Source: Marinilabilia salmonicolor JCM 21150
GTDB lineage: Bacteria; Bacteroidota; Bacteroidia; Bacteroidales; Marinilabiliaceae
Assembly: GCF_000259075.1 (NCBI RefSeq)
Contig: NZ_AJKI01000031.1
Location: forward strand, 248,001 to 312,000
Length of the DNA stretch: 64,000 nt
Direction of reading: 5' to 3'
The notes below the pieces were generated by a model that made no database searches, was not told where the DNA came from, and worked only from the letters and a program-made list of their open reading frames with translations. Position 1 is the first letter of the stretch, and each line of letters starts with the position of its first letter. Positions 1-10,258 of this stretch are shown here, one piece after another. The position numbers and the translations under genes are program-made.

Positions 1-851
1 ACATTAATGCGGTCTCCCTGACGTTCCACCAACTGCATAATATGAAAACCAAACTCTGTCTCTACAATTTTGGATACTTTATTTTTGTCTCTTAAATTAA
101 AAGCTACCTGCGAGAACTCAGGAACCAGATTTGCTCTGGGCGTAAGACCAAGCTCCCCTCCCCGGGCTGCACTGTTAGGATCTTCAGAGTATAAAACAGC
201 CAGGGTTGCAAAATCACGTCCTTCGCGCACCTGACGCTGAAAATCACGCAAACGCCCCTTCACCCGGTCAATTTCATCCTGACTGATACGTGGAGTAATG
301 GCGATTTTCTGATATTCGAATTGCGCTGGCATACGTGGAAGACTGTCTTCCGATGTTTCTCTGAAAAACCGTCTGATTTCCATCGGAGTCACATTAATAT
401 CTTTAGAAATCTGCGACCTCATTTGCTGCGTAAGCATTTGATTACGAACCAAATCTCGTTGCTCCTCCTTGATGCGAAGAATAGACTTATTCAACCATTC
501 TTCCAGTTTCTCTCTCGAACCGGCCCGGTTTATAAACTCATTAATTTGACGGTCCACGGTCATCAGCACCTGATTTTCGCTTACCTCTACACTGTCAATT
601 TTTGCCTGCTCCAAAAGAAGTTTCTGAACCATCATCTGCTCCAGAATGTGACATTTCAAATCACCGGGAAAATCAACGCCCTCCATAAGTGCCTGCTGAT
701 GCTGAAACTCGATATCGGACCGAAGCACGGGTTCGTCACCCACCACGGCAACAACCTGGTCAATCACATTTTTCTGGGCATGAACCATGAACGTTGAGCC
801 TATCAGAATAAGCAAAAAAGTAAGTCTGATGCGATGAAAATTTATCTGCAT
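1..851 (-). CDS. surA: SurA-type periplasmic peptidyl-prolyl isomerase / OMP chaperone (C-terminus beyond window)
   Basis: Periplasmic foldase that escorts outer-membrane proteins and carries parvulin-type prolyl isomerase activity. The start is the ATG at 849-851 and the gene runs off the left edge, so about 283 codons are seen. Residues 1-25 are a Sec signal peptide ending in VHAQ. A SurA N-terminal chaperone domain follows, opening with VIDQVVAVVGDEPVLRSD and continuing as charged helices to about residue 165. A parvulin domain starts near residue 180; its typical segment YSEDPNSAARGGELG and the later FGFHIMQLVERQG are visible. The neighbour at 1073-1933 on the same strand is another SurA-N-like lipoprotein, and guaB lies further upstream, an order I recall from other Bacteroidota. 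Family assignment is firm; which clients it serves is not visible. Confidence 0.93.
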   Translation of the reverse strand, partial: MQINFHRIRLTFLLILIGSTFMVHAQKNVIDQVVAVVGDEPVLRSDIEFQHQQALMEGVDFPGDLKCHILEQMMVQKLLLEQAKIDSVEVSENQVLMTVDRQINEFINRAGSREKLEEWLNKSILRIKEEQRDLVRNQMLTQQMRSQISKDINVTPMEIRRFFRETSEDSLPRMPAQFEYQKIAITPRISQDEIDRVKGRLRDFQRQVREGRDFATLAVLYSEDPNSAARGGELGLTPRANLVPEFSQVAFNLRDKNKVSKIVETEFGFHIMQLVERQGDRIN

Positions 852-1046
852 TGGAAAAATTTTTTCATTAAAAAAAGAAAAAGCTTCTGGTGTAAAGAAT
901 CGTAATTTCCTAAACTAATTTTTGTCTTATTTTATTTTTCTGCGTTAAGATTTTTGGACGCAGTTCACAATGACTGTAAAACTTACTCTGAAAAAAGAAA
1001 AATTCGTCAAAAATTATAGTTCGTCAAATTAAGGATCATTACACTT

Positions 1047-1062
1047 GCCTGAACGATCAGGC
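1047..1062 (-). terminator. Short hairpin after the SurA-N-like lipoprotein gene, possible weak terminator
   Basis: GCCTGA-acga-TCAGGC is a perfect 6-bp stem with a 4-nt loop, 10 bp past the stop of the gene ending at 1073. No T-run follows it on the minus strand, so termination is uncertain. The rest of 852-1072 shows a direct repeat TTCGTCAAA (about 1008 and 1020) and nothing else I can name. Confidence 0.35.
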
Positions 1063-1072
1063 TAAAAGATTA

Positions 1073-1933
1073 TTAATAAAAATTTATAGTTTTCTTCTCA
1101 AGGGCTTCATTATACAACTCTTTTTCAAGACTCTTTATAAATTCCCCCCTTTTCTTGTTCAAAAGTATGGCTTTTATTCTCTCTTCCACAAAAGTGAGCG
1201 GAGCAATACTTCCTATGAACTCATAATCCGTGACCAAAAAGAAATATCGAAATTGCTCATCGGTGGTTTCATAATAACGGTTGTATCTCAAAAACCGTTC
1301 CTCATTTCTAACCGGTTCCGGCAAATTTGCATTTATTCTCTGAAAAGGCACCCAGGTATCCAAAAACATTTTATACATCCGTGCATTTTGCAGGCTGTAA
1401 TTTTCAAGTTCGACAAGACTCTCTGGGTCGGCTGTCCGGCACCAGCGACGAACATCATTTTGTCCCGGAGCATTCAAAGGTACCTTCAACATCAATCCTC
1501 TGACAATATTCTCCTGAAGCTTAAAATTGTCCTGCATCTCTTTGTAATACTTTTCAATCTCTTCGTGCTTCAACAATGGAGAATATTTCTGTTCCAACAT
1601 CTTCTGCTGGTATTTATTCACCAGCAACGAAGTTCTGTATTCATCAAGCATCTGACTAACATCCTTCTCTTCATCTGTCAGGTTTGACTCGGCCTGCCGA
1701 AGAAATAATTTACTGCGCACCCAACGGTTGACATATTCATCTGCCAGCGCAGAACTATCTTCTTTGCTGACATCTAATGGCAACACTTCCTTCAAATCAT
1801 TGTCCGTCAACACTTCATTCCCCACACGCACAACTGGATTTCCTGCTTTTTCCTGCGAGGAATCCCGGCATGTGAGCAGCAAAAATGAAAATCCGACAAA
1901 GAGAATAAATATTGTAAGTGCTCTAAACTTCAT
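1073..1933 (-). CDS. SurA N-terminal-domain-like lipoprotein, probable periplasmic chaperone without isomerase domain
   Basis: A 286-residue predicted lipoprotein. The signal peptide runs to a lipobox at FLLLTC (Cys about residue 22). The mature part opens with NPVVRVGNEVLTDNDLKEVL, the motif that starts SurA/PrsA-type chaperone domains, followed by charged helices such as YVNRWVRSKLFLRQAE and KYQQKMLEQKYSPLLKHEEIEKYY. I see no parvulin signature (no GGELG-like or FGFHI-like segment), so this looks like the chaperone fold alone, with a C-terminal helix pair returning to it (EERIKAILLNKKRGEFIKSL). It lies 221 bp upstream of surA on the same strand and 425 bp downstream of guaB. Annotation as a peptidyl-prolyl isomerase would overstate what is visible. 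A role with SurA in outer-membrane protein transport is inference from position. Confidence 0.8.
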   Translation of the reverse strand: MKFRALTIFILFVGFSFLLLTCRDSSQEKAGNPVVRVGNEVLTDNDLKEVLPLDVSKEDSSALADEYVNRWVRSKLFLRQAESNLTDEEKDVSQMLDEYRTSLLVNKYQQKMLEQKYSPLLKHEEIEKYYKEMQDNFKLQENIVRGLMLKVPLNAPGQNDVRRWCRTADPESLVELENYSLQNARMYKMFLDTWVPFQRINANLPEPVRNEERFLRYNRYYETTDEQFRYFFLVTDYEFIGSIAPLTFVEERIKAILLNKKRGEFIKSLEKELYNEALEKKTINFY

Positions 1934-2357
1934 TCGTATATTATTTTATAATCGGTAATTGCCTCAAAAACACCCGGAAATCTATGATCAAGACAAGAAA
2001 ACGTTCATCCGAAGGTTCTTAATCACACAAAAATAAGGGAATGTTTGGTGGTTGACAAACAACAACATGATCAAACTTCAAAATTACAAAAAAGAACCCG
2101 GAAAAACGCAAATGCTTTTTCCGGGTCTGTATTATACTCATTTAACCTGGTCTATTGACTTCGTCGAACTTCGTTTCATAAGTTTTCGTCATGAGATGTT
2201 CAAATACCAATAAATACGGGAAACCGCAAAGAAAATTGATGATGGGAATAATAATTTATTTTCAAGTCAATTTTATTGAGGACGCCTGTATTTAGCCGGT
2301 AGTTGAACATTGTAATAGATAATTTATGAATAGTTCAGGTTAAGAACCATCACTCAA
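1934..2357. other. Intergenic region between guaB and the SurA-N-like lipoprotein
   Basis: This 424-bp stretch holds the terminator-like hairpin at 2096-2126. I find no open frame with a plausible start, no tRNA and no copy of the interspersed repeats seen elsewhere. The part nearest the lipoprotein gene presumably carries its promoter, but I cannot point to a clean TAnnTTTG on the minus strand. Confidence 0.6.
2096..2126 (-). terminator. Rho-independent terminator-like hairpin downstream of guaB
   Basis: ACCCGGAAAAA and TTTTTCCGGGT form a perfect 11-bp stem around a 9-nt loop. On the minus strand the stem is followed by TCTTTTTTGTAATT, a good T-tract. It lies 232 bp past the guaB stop, so the guaB mRNA would carry a long 3' tail. 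Confidence 0.7.
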
Positions 2358-5837
<3,480 letters not shown>

Positions 5838-5921
5838 TACAGTTGCTGACATGGCTTGAGGAAAGACTATATAAAATAGGGTTTTACCCCGATTAAACAC
5901 AACATTATCAATATTTATCAC

Positions 5922-5929
5922 TAATTTTG
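5922..5929 (+). promoter_or_regulatory. Minus-7 promoter element of the DUF5063 gene (TAATTTTG)
   Basis: Exact TAnnTTTG match ending 8 bp before the ATG at 5938. As with recQ, transcription from it would give a nearly leaderless mRNA. Confidence 0.55.
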
Positions 5930-5937
5930 CAACAATT

Positions 5938-6585
5938 ATGCAGACAGATTTTGAACATCCGGTTTATTCCAAAAACGTAGTTGAATTTGTAACTGTTGCC
6001 AAGGAATTCTGTGTCTGGCTCGAAAGTACACTTTCACTGCCTCGCAGGGATTTTGTGGATACAGGGCGCAAAATGCTGCCACTATTGTACCTCAAAGCAT
6101 CCGTTTTACCCAAAACGGAAACAATGCTGGAAGATGACTTCCTGGAAAAATTTGTGAATGAGGACGAGTATCAACAAATCCTTAATGCGGTATTGGTAAA
6201 AATGGGCCCCTACAATGATTATTTGGAAGTTTTTACCGCAGATATGCAAAGAAGTGTAGAACCGCTCACGGCAACGATTTCTGAAAACCTGGCGGACATC
6301 TATCAGGATGTCAAGGACTTCTTAATGAGTTACCGTACAGCCGTAACAGAGATCATGAATGAAGCACTCATCGAACTAATACATAGTTTTGAGGAGTATT
6401 GGGGACAAAAGCTAGTCAACGTTCTCAGGGCATTGCATGAGGTCGCCTTCAACGGAGAGAACATAGATGAAGAAAATGATGAAACCGATCCGACAGAAGA
6501 TCGTAGAAACACCGATGACTGGTTGATCTCAAAAATGCAAAAAAACTGGCAGGATGACCACGAAGAAGATCGGAACAACATTTAA
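5938..6585 (+). CDS. DUF5063-family protein
   Basis: A 215-residue, mostly helical, acidic cytoplasmic protein with no signal peptide or membrane segment. The body (about residues 10-170) matches what I know as DUF5063: helical start VYSKNVVEFVTVAKEFCVWL, a central LLPLLYLKASVLP-like block (here MLPLLYLKASVLPK) and LADIYQDVKDFLMSYR. The tail from residue 175 is very acidic (GENIDEENDETDPTEDRRN) and ends DDHEEDRNNI. The function of the family is unknown to me. It is followed by a DEDD exonuclease and an RlmI-type rRNA methyltransferase, an arrangement common in Bacteroidota that hints at a role in RNA metabolism (inference). The stop codon TAA at 6583-6585 is also the first three bases of the interspersed element at 6583-6825, so the C-terminus may have been set by arrival of that element. 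Confidence 0.85.
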   Translation: MQTDFEHPVYSKNVVEFVTVAKEFCVWLESTLSLPRRDFVDTGRKMLPLLYLKASVLPKTETMLEDDFLEKFVNEDEYQQILNAVLVKMGPYNDYLEVFTADMQRSVEPLTATISENLADIYQDVKDFLMSYRTAVTEIMNEALIELIHSFEEYWGQKLVNVLRALHEVAFNGENIDEENDETDPTEDRRNTDDWLISKMQKNWQDDHEEDRNNI

Positions 6586-6825
6586 TTTAGTGTCTGTCCA
6601 TAAAGTACCATTTGCGTCGTTACGCTTGCCGCCAAAATACTCATCCCGATTGTGCTTTTTGATGGTTTTTTGTTCAAAAAACCTTACAAAAGCTACTTCG
6701 GAACTCCGTTTTTGGCAGCTTCGCAAGCCCCCGAAGATATCGGGGCAAGCCATGCAACAGGCACTTTCTGACCAGACACATGATAACAAATACACTATCC
6801 CGAGTTTATAGACGAGCACTAATTA
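6583..6825 (+). repeat. Interspersed imperfect-palindrome element, copy R1
   Basis: A 243-bp intergenic element. The outer ends TAATTTAGTGTCTGTCCATAAA (6583-6604) and TTTATAGACGAGCACTAATTA (6805-6825) are near-inverted repeats. The same 5' arm (GTGTCTG..CATAAAGTACC) also pairs with GGCACTTTCTGACCAGACAC (about 6760-6779). The inner stem is GCCGCCAAAA against TTTTTGGCAGC, and the conserved CTTCGCAAGCC motif follows it. Compared with the other copies it has extra sequence in the loop (about 6645-6700), and a 22-bp palindromic insert CCCCGA-agata-TCGGGG flanked by a duplicated GCAAGCC (6723-6729 and 6745-6751). It starts on the stop codon of the DUF5063 gene and ends 46 bp before the exonuclease ATG. 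Confidence 0.8.
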
Positions 6826-6871
6826 GTGCCGGCAGAAAACAAAGACCGGCCAACAGTAACATTTTAACTGA

Positions 6872-7492
6872 ATGCAGCATACAATATCCAAAGACGCAAT
6901 CAACGAATTACCCCTGAAACAGTTTGAAGGGAAAGTGACAGTGATTGAGGATCCTGATCACGTTTCCGAAATCGTAGAAAGACTTCTAAAAGAAAAAGCG
7001 ATCGGTTTTGATACCGAAACCAAGCCCTCTTTTAAAAAAGGTGTTTCTCACGACATATCACTCCTGCAACTCAGCACCAAAGACGAAGCTTATCTGTTTC
7101 GCCTTCCCAATACAGGATTCAACGGTTCCCTGACGAAACTAATGAACAACCCCGGGGTTGTAAAGGTTGGCGTCGGCATTCGGGACGACATCCGGGGGCT
7201 GAAACAGTTAAACAATTTTGTTCCCAAAGGATTTGTGGAGCTTCAGGAAATGGCTCCCAAATACGGAATTGAAGTCCTGAGTTTGAAAAACCTTGCCGGT
7301 CTTCTGTTGGGATTCAGAGTTTCCAAGCGACAAAGACTCTCCAACTGGGAAGCTCAGGAACTATCAGAGGGACAAATACTTTACGCGGCCACCGATGCCT
7401 GGGTATCTCTTGAGATTTACAACAAATTAAAAGAGCTGAAACCGGTTCCTCTGAAGAAAAAAGACGCTCAACCACAAGAAAAAAGCTCATAA
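6872..7492 (+). CDS. 3'-5' exonuclease of the DEDDy (RNase D-like) family
   Basis: A 206-residue single-domain nuclease. The DEDDy catalytic residues are visible: D and E in IGFDTET (about residues 45-52), D in VGVGIRDDIRGL (about 106-117), and Y and D in LYAATDAWVSLEIYN (about 170-184). There is no HRDC domain, so it is shorter than RNase D. The substrate could be RNA or DNA; its place between DUF5063 and an rRNA methyltransferase gene favours RNA processing, but that is inference. The leader contains element R1 followed by a small hairpin GCCGG-CCGGC at about 6828-6851, 20 bp before the ATG. The C-terminal tail KKKDAQPQEKSS is basic and probably flexible. It ends 14 bp before the next gene, so the two likely share a transcript. 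Confidence 0.88.
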   Translation: MQHTISKDAINELPLKQFEGKVTVIEDPDHVSEIVERLLKEKAIGFDTETKPSFKKGVSHDISLLQLSTKDEAYLFRLPNTGFNGSLTKLMNNPGVVKVGVGIRDDIRGLKQLNNFVPKGFVELQEMAPKYGIEVLSLKNLAGLLLGFRVSKRQRLSNWEAQELSEGQILYAATDAWVSLEIYNKLKELKPVPLKKKDAQPQEKSS

Positions 7493-7506
7493 CAGCCAAC
7501 CTATAT

Positions 7507-8691
7507 ATGGAATTTGCTAAAATCATTCTAAAACCGGGAAAAGAACAAAGCATTTTACGGTTTCACCCCTGGATATTCTCAGGGGCCATCAAATCTGTTT
7601 CCGGAGAAATAGAAGAAGGAGATATTGTAGAAGTACTGGACAACAACAACAACTTTCTGGCAATGGGCCATTCGCAGATCGGTTCCATCGCAGTAAGAAT
7701 CTTTTCGTTTTCCAAAATAACGCCGGATGAAAAATTCTGGGAAGATAAAATCCGAAAAGCCCTGGATGTCAGAAAAAAATCAGGTCTCTTCAACAATCCG
7801 GAAACCAATGCCTACCGGCTGATTCATGCAGAAGGAGACGGCATGCCGGGACTTATCGTGGATATGTACAACCAAACCGCTGTTATGCAAATCCATACAG
7901 TTGGAATGTACCTCATCAAAGACACATTGTGTAAAGCCCTCCAAAATGCTTTGGGCCCGGAACTCAAGGCCATTTACAACAAATCGGAGGGAACCATCCC
8001 TTTTAAAGCCAATATCACAGCAGAAAATGGCTTTCTTTACGGGAAAACAGAGGATAAAACAGCTATTGAAAACGGATTGCGCTTTAATGTGGACTACGAA
8101 AAAGGCCAGAAAACCGGATTTTTTGTTGACCAGCGTGAGAACAGAGCTTTACTGGAGAAATACAGCAAAGACAAAAAAGTTCTGAACCTTTTTTGCTATA
8201 CCGGAGGATTCTCTTTTTATGGCTTGCGGGGAGGAGCATCGCTGGTACATTCTGTGGACAGTTCCGAACGCGCCATTGAACTGACCCGCCAGAATGTGGA
8301 ACTTAACTTCCCGGGTGATGAGCGACATCAGGCTTTTGCAGAAGATGCGTTTAAATTCCTGAATTCCCCGAAAGATGAATATGACCTGATGATTCTGGAC
8401 CCTCCGGCATTTGCAAAACATCTGAATGTGGTTCCGAATGCCCTGCAGGGATACCGAAAATTAAATGCAAAAGCCATAGAAAAAATTAAACCAGGCGGCA
8501 TTATCTTTACCTTCTCCTGTTCTCAGGTCATCAGTAAAGATGCCTTCCGAAAAGCAGTTTTTTCGGCTGCCGCCAAAACCGGCCGTTTTGTAAGAATTCT
8601 GCATCAGCTGGAGCAACCGGCAGATCATCCGGTTAATATTTATCATCCCGAAAGTGAATACCTGAAAGGGTTGGTTCTTCTAGTGGAGTAA
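7507..8691 (+). CDS. rlmI: RlmI-like class I rRNA (cytosine-5) methyltransferase with PUA domain
   Basis: S-adenosylmethionine-dependent methyltransferase of the RlmI/YccW family, which methylates 23S rRNA cytosine. Length 394 is normal. Residues 1-70 form a PUA RNA-binding domain (HPWIFSGAIKSVSGEIEEGD), a central EEHAD-like segment follows (AEGDGMPGLIVDMY), and the Rossmann domain carries VLNLFCYTGGFSFYGLRGGA (SAM motif I), VDSSERAIEL (motif II acidic residue) and the catalytic-type motif ILDPPAFAK. FTFSCSQ near residue 336 is a typical cysteine motif of this family. The leader is 14 bp, consistent with co-transcription with the exonuclease. The precise target base in this organism is not shown by sequence. 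Confidence 0.9.
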   Translation: MEFAKIILKPGKEQSILRFHPWIFSGAIKSVSGEIEEGDIVEVLDNNNNFLAMGHSQIGSIAVRIFSFSKITPDEKFWEDKIRKALDVRKKSGLFNNPETNAYRLIHAEGDGMPGLIVDMYNQTAVMQIHTVGMYLIKDTLCKALQNALGPELKAIYNKSEGTIPFKANITAENGFLYGKTEDKTAIENGLRFNVDYEKGQKTGFFVDQRENRALLEKYSKDKKVLNLFCYTGGFSFYGLRGGASLVHSVDSSERAIELTRQNVELNFPGDERHQAFAEDAFKFLNSPKDEYDLMILDPPAFAKHLNVVPNALQGYRKLNAKAIEKIKPGGIIFTFSCSQVISKDAFRKAVFSAAAKTGRFVRILHQLEQPADHPVNIYHPESEYLKGLVLLVE

Positions 8692-8714
8692 CAGTAACTA
8701 AAAAAGAAAAGATT

Positions 8715-9950
8715 TTGAAATTTACAGAATTTGGCTTCTCGCAGGAAGTAATTGACGGACTGGAAGCCATGAGATTTGAAAAAGCAACCCCCGTTCAGGA
8801 GGCCACCATCCCTCCCATCATGAACGGGAAAGATATGATTGCCTGTGCGCAAACCGGCACCGGAAAAACAGCAGCTTATCTGCTTCCAGTACTCGATCGT
8901 CAGGTGCAATCAAATTCCGAAGGACTCAATACCTTAGTATTGGTGCCAACCCGTGAGCTGGCCATGCAAATTGATCAGCAAATGGAGGGTTTTGGGTATT
9001 TTCTACCAATCACCTCTATTGCGGTATATGGAGGAAATGATGCCGGACTCTGGAATGCACAGAAAAATGCGCTGACCACAGGAGCCAATGTGATCGTGGC
9101 CACACCCGGCCGGCTGATTCAGCATCTGAGCATGGGATACGTCAAGATGGATACCTTAAAACACCTCATCCTCGACGAAGCAGATCGTATGCTCGATATG
9201 GGTTTCTACGAAGACATTATGCAAATTGTCTCCTTCCTTCCCAAAGAACGGCAGACCCTCATGTTCTCGGCTACCATGCCCAAAAAAATCAGAGACATGG
9301 CTCGTGAACTCCTTTCTGAATATGAAGAAGTCAACATCGCCCTGTCCAAACCGGCAGAAGGAGTACTCCAGGGAGCTTATATGACTTACGAACCCCAGAA
9401 AATACCATTGATCAACAGCCTGCTGAAGGGGAAAGATCTGAAAAGCATTGTAATCTTCTCTTCTACCAAACAAAAGGTTAAGGAGATTCAACAATCTCTG
9501 CAACGAAACGGATTCCCGGCAAAAGCAATTCACTCAGATCTGGAACAAAAAGACAGGACTGAAGTAATGCGCGAATTCAAAAACCGAAATGTGCAGATTC
9601 TTGTGGCCACCGACATCATAGCCAGGGGTATTGATGTGGAAGGAATCGACCTGGTCATAAATTTTGATGTTCCCCATGATGCAGAAGATTACGTACACCG
9701 GGTGGGGCGTACCGCCAGAGCATCCTCCACAGGAGTGGCACTGACCTTCATCACCGAAAAAGATCAACAGGATTTTCAAAAAATTGAAGAACTGATTGAA
9801 TCAACCATCATAAAAATTCCTTTGCCTCAGGAGGTTGGAGAAGGCCCGGCATATAATCCAAAACCTTTCAGGAAAGGGAAAAAACCTTTTAAACGGTACA
9901 ACAAAAAAGGAGGGAAACCTTCCGGAAAATCCCGGGATAACAATAGGTAG
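8715..9950 (+). CDS. DEAD-box RNA helicase (RhlE-like)
   Basis: ATP-dependent RNA helicase for RNA remodelling or ribosome assembly. The start must be the TTG at 8715, preceded by the purine run AAAAAGAAAAG. The upstream aromatic and Q motif (KFTEFGFSQEVIDGL...RFEKATPVQEATIP) begin right there, and the next in-frame ATG (residue 19) would delete part of them. Motifs seen: I AQTGTGKT, Ia PTRELAMQ, Ib TPGRLIQ, II LDEADRMLDMGF, III SAT, V ATDIIARGIDV, VI HRVGRTAR. Residues 375-411 are a Lys/Gly-rich basic tail (KPFRKGKKPFKRYNKKGG) typical of RhlE-type proteins, likely for nonspecific RNA contact. It follows the methyltransferase by 23 bp. Its stop TAG at 9948 abuts a degenerate copy of the palindromic element. 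Confidence 0.92.
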   Translation: MKFTEFGFSQEVIDGLEAMRFEKATPVQEATIPPIMNGKDMIACAQTGTGKTAAYLLPVLDRQVQSNSEGLNTLVLVPTRELAMQIDQQMEGFGYFLPITSIAVYGGNDAGLWNAQKNALTTGANVIVATPGRLIQHLSMGYVKMDTLKHLILDEADRMLDMGFYEDIMQIVSFLPKERQTLMFSATMPKKIRDMARELLSEYEEVNIALSKPAEGVLQGAYMTYEPQKIPLINSLLKGKDLKSIVIFSSTKQKVKEIQQSLQRNGFPAKAIHSDLEQKDRTEVMREFKNRNVQILVATDIIARGIDVEGIDLVINFDVPHDAEDYVHRVGRTARASSTGVALTFITEKDQQDFQKIEELIESTIIKIPLPQEVGEGPAYNPKPFRKGKKPFKRYNKKGGKPSGKSRDNNR

Positions 9951-10056
9951 GTCAGCCCGTAAAGCTCCTGGTCAGCTTTTCAACAAACCTCATGCAGTAC
10001 AATGCTTTTGGACCGTTTTATCAAATGCTGAAAAAAGTTTACTTTCCTGCTGACAC
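9948..10056 (+). repeat. Degenerate copy of the interspersed palindromic element (R0)
   Basis: TAGGTCAGCCCGTAAAGCTCC at the stop codon aligns with the 5' arm of R1 (TAGTGTCTGTCCATAAAGTACC), about 16 of 22 positions. ACTTTCCTGCTGACACATGG (10041-10060) aligns with the 3' arm of R1 and R4 (ACTTTCTTGACAAACACATG). The changed bases remain complementary: GTCAGC near 9951 against GCTGAC near 10049. An inner AGCTTTTCAAC / GCTGAAAAAAG pairing is also present. AAAGCT-cctggtc-AGCTTT at 9961-9979 could act as a weak terminator of the helicase gene. The core CATTTACT motif is lost. The remainder to 10258 shows nothing I can name. Confidence 0.5.
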
Positions 10057-10258
10057 ATGGCAGATAACCGGAATTACCCGAAAAGAGCAAATATGTGCAG
10101 GAGAGCAGATAAACGAGTAATGTGGTAATATAAAATTTGCATTATCAAGAAATCAGAAGGCTGTATGGGCCGGGCCAGTCCCTGTTTATGCAGCTTTTCA
10201 GCATCAGAGAGAATCACGATCGGGCAAAAACAAAAAAATCATATAAAATCCGTTCATT

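Noticed and set aside
321-797. 158-codon open frame on the plus strand
   Set aside because: It lies fully inside surA on the opposite strand and has no family features; the minus-strand protein has a signal peptide and SurA domains.
6529-6819. Overlapping 85- and 96-codon frames in the R1 region
   Set aside because: Both are read-throughs of the repeat element on either strand and share no similarity with frames in other copies of the element.
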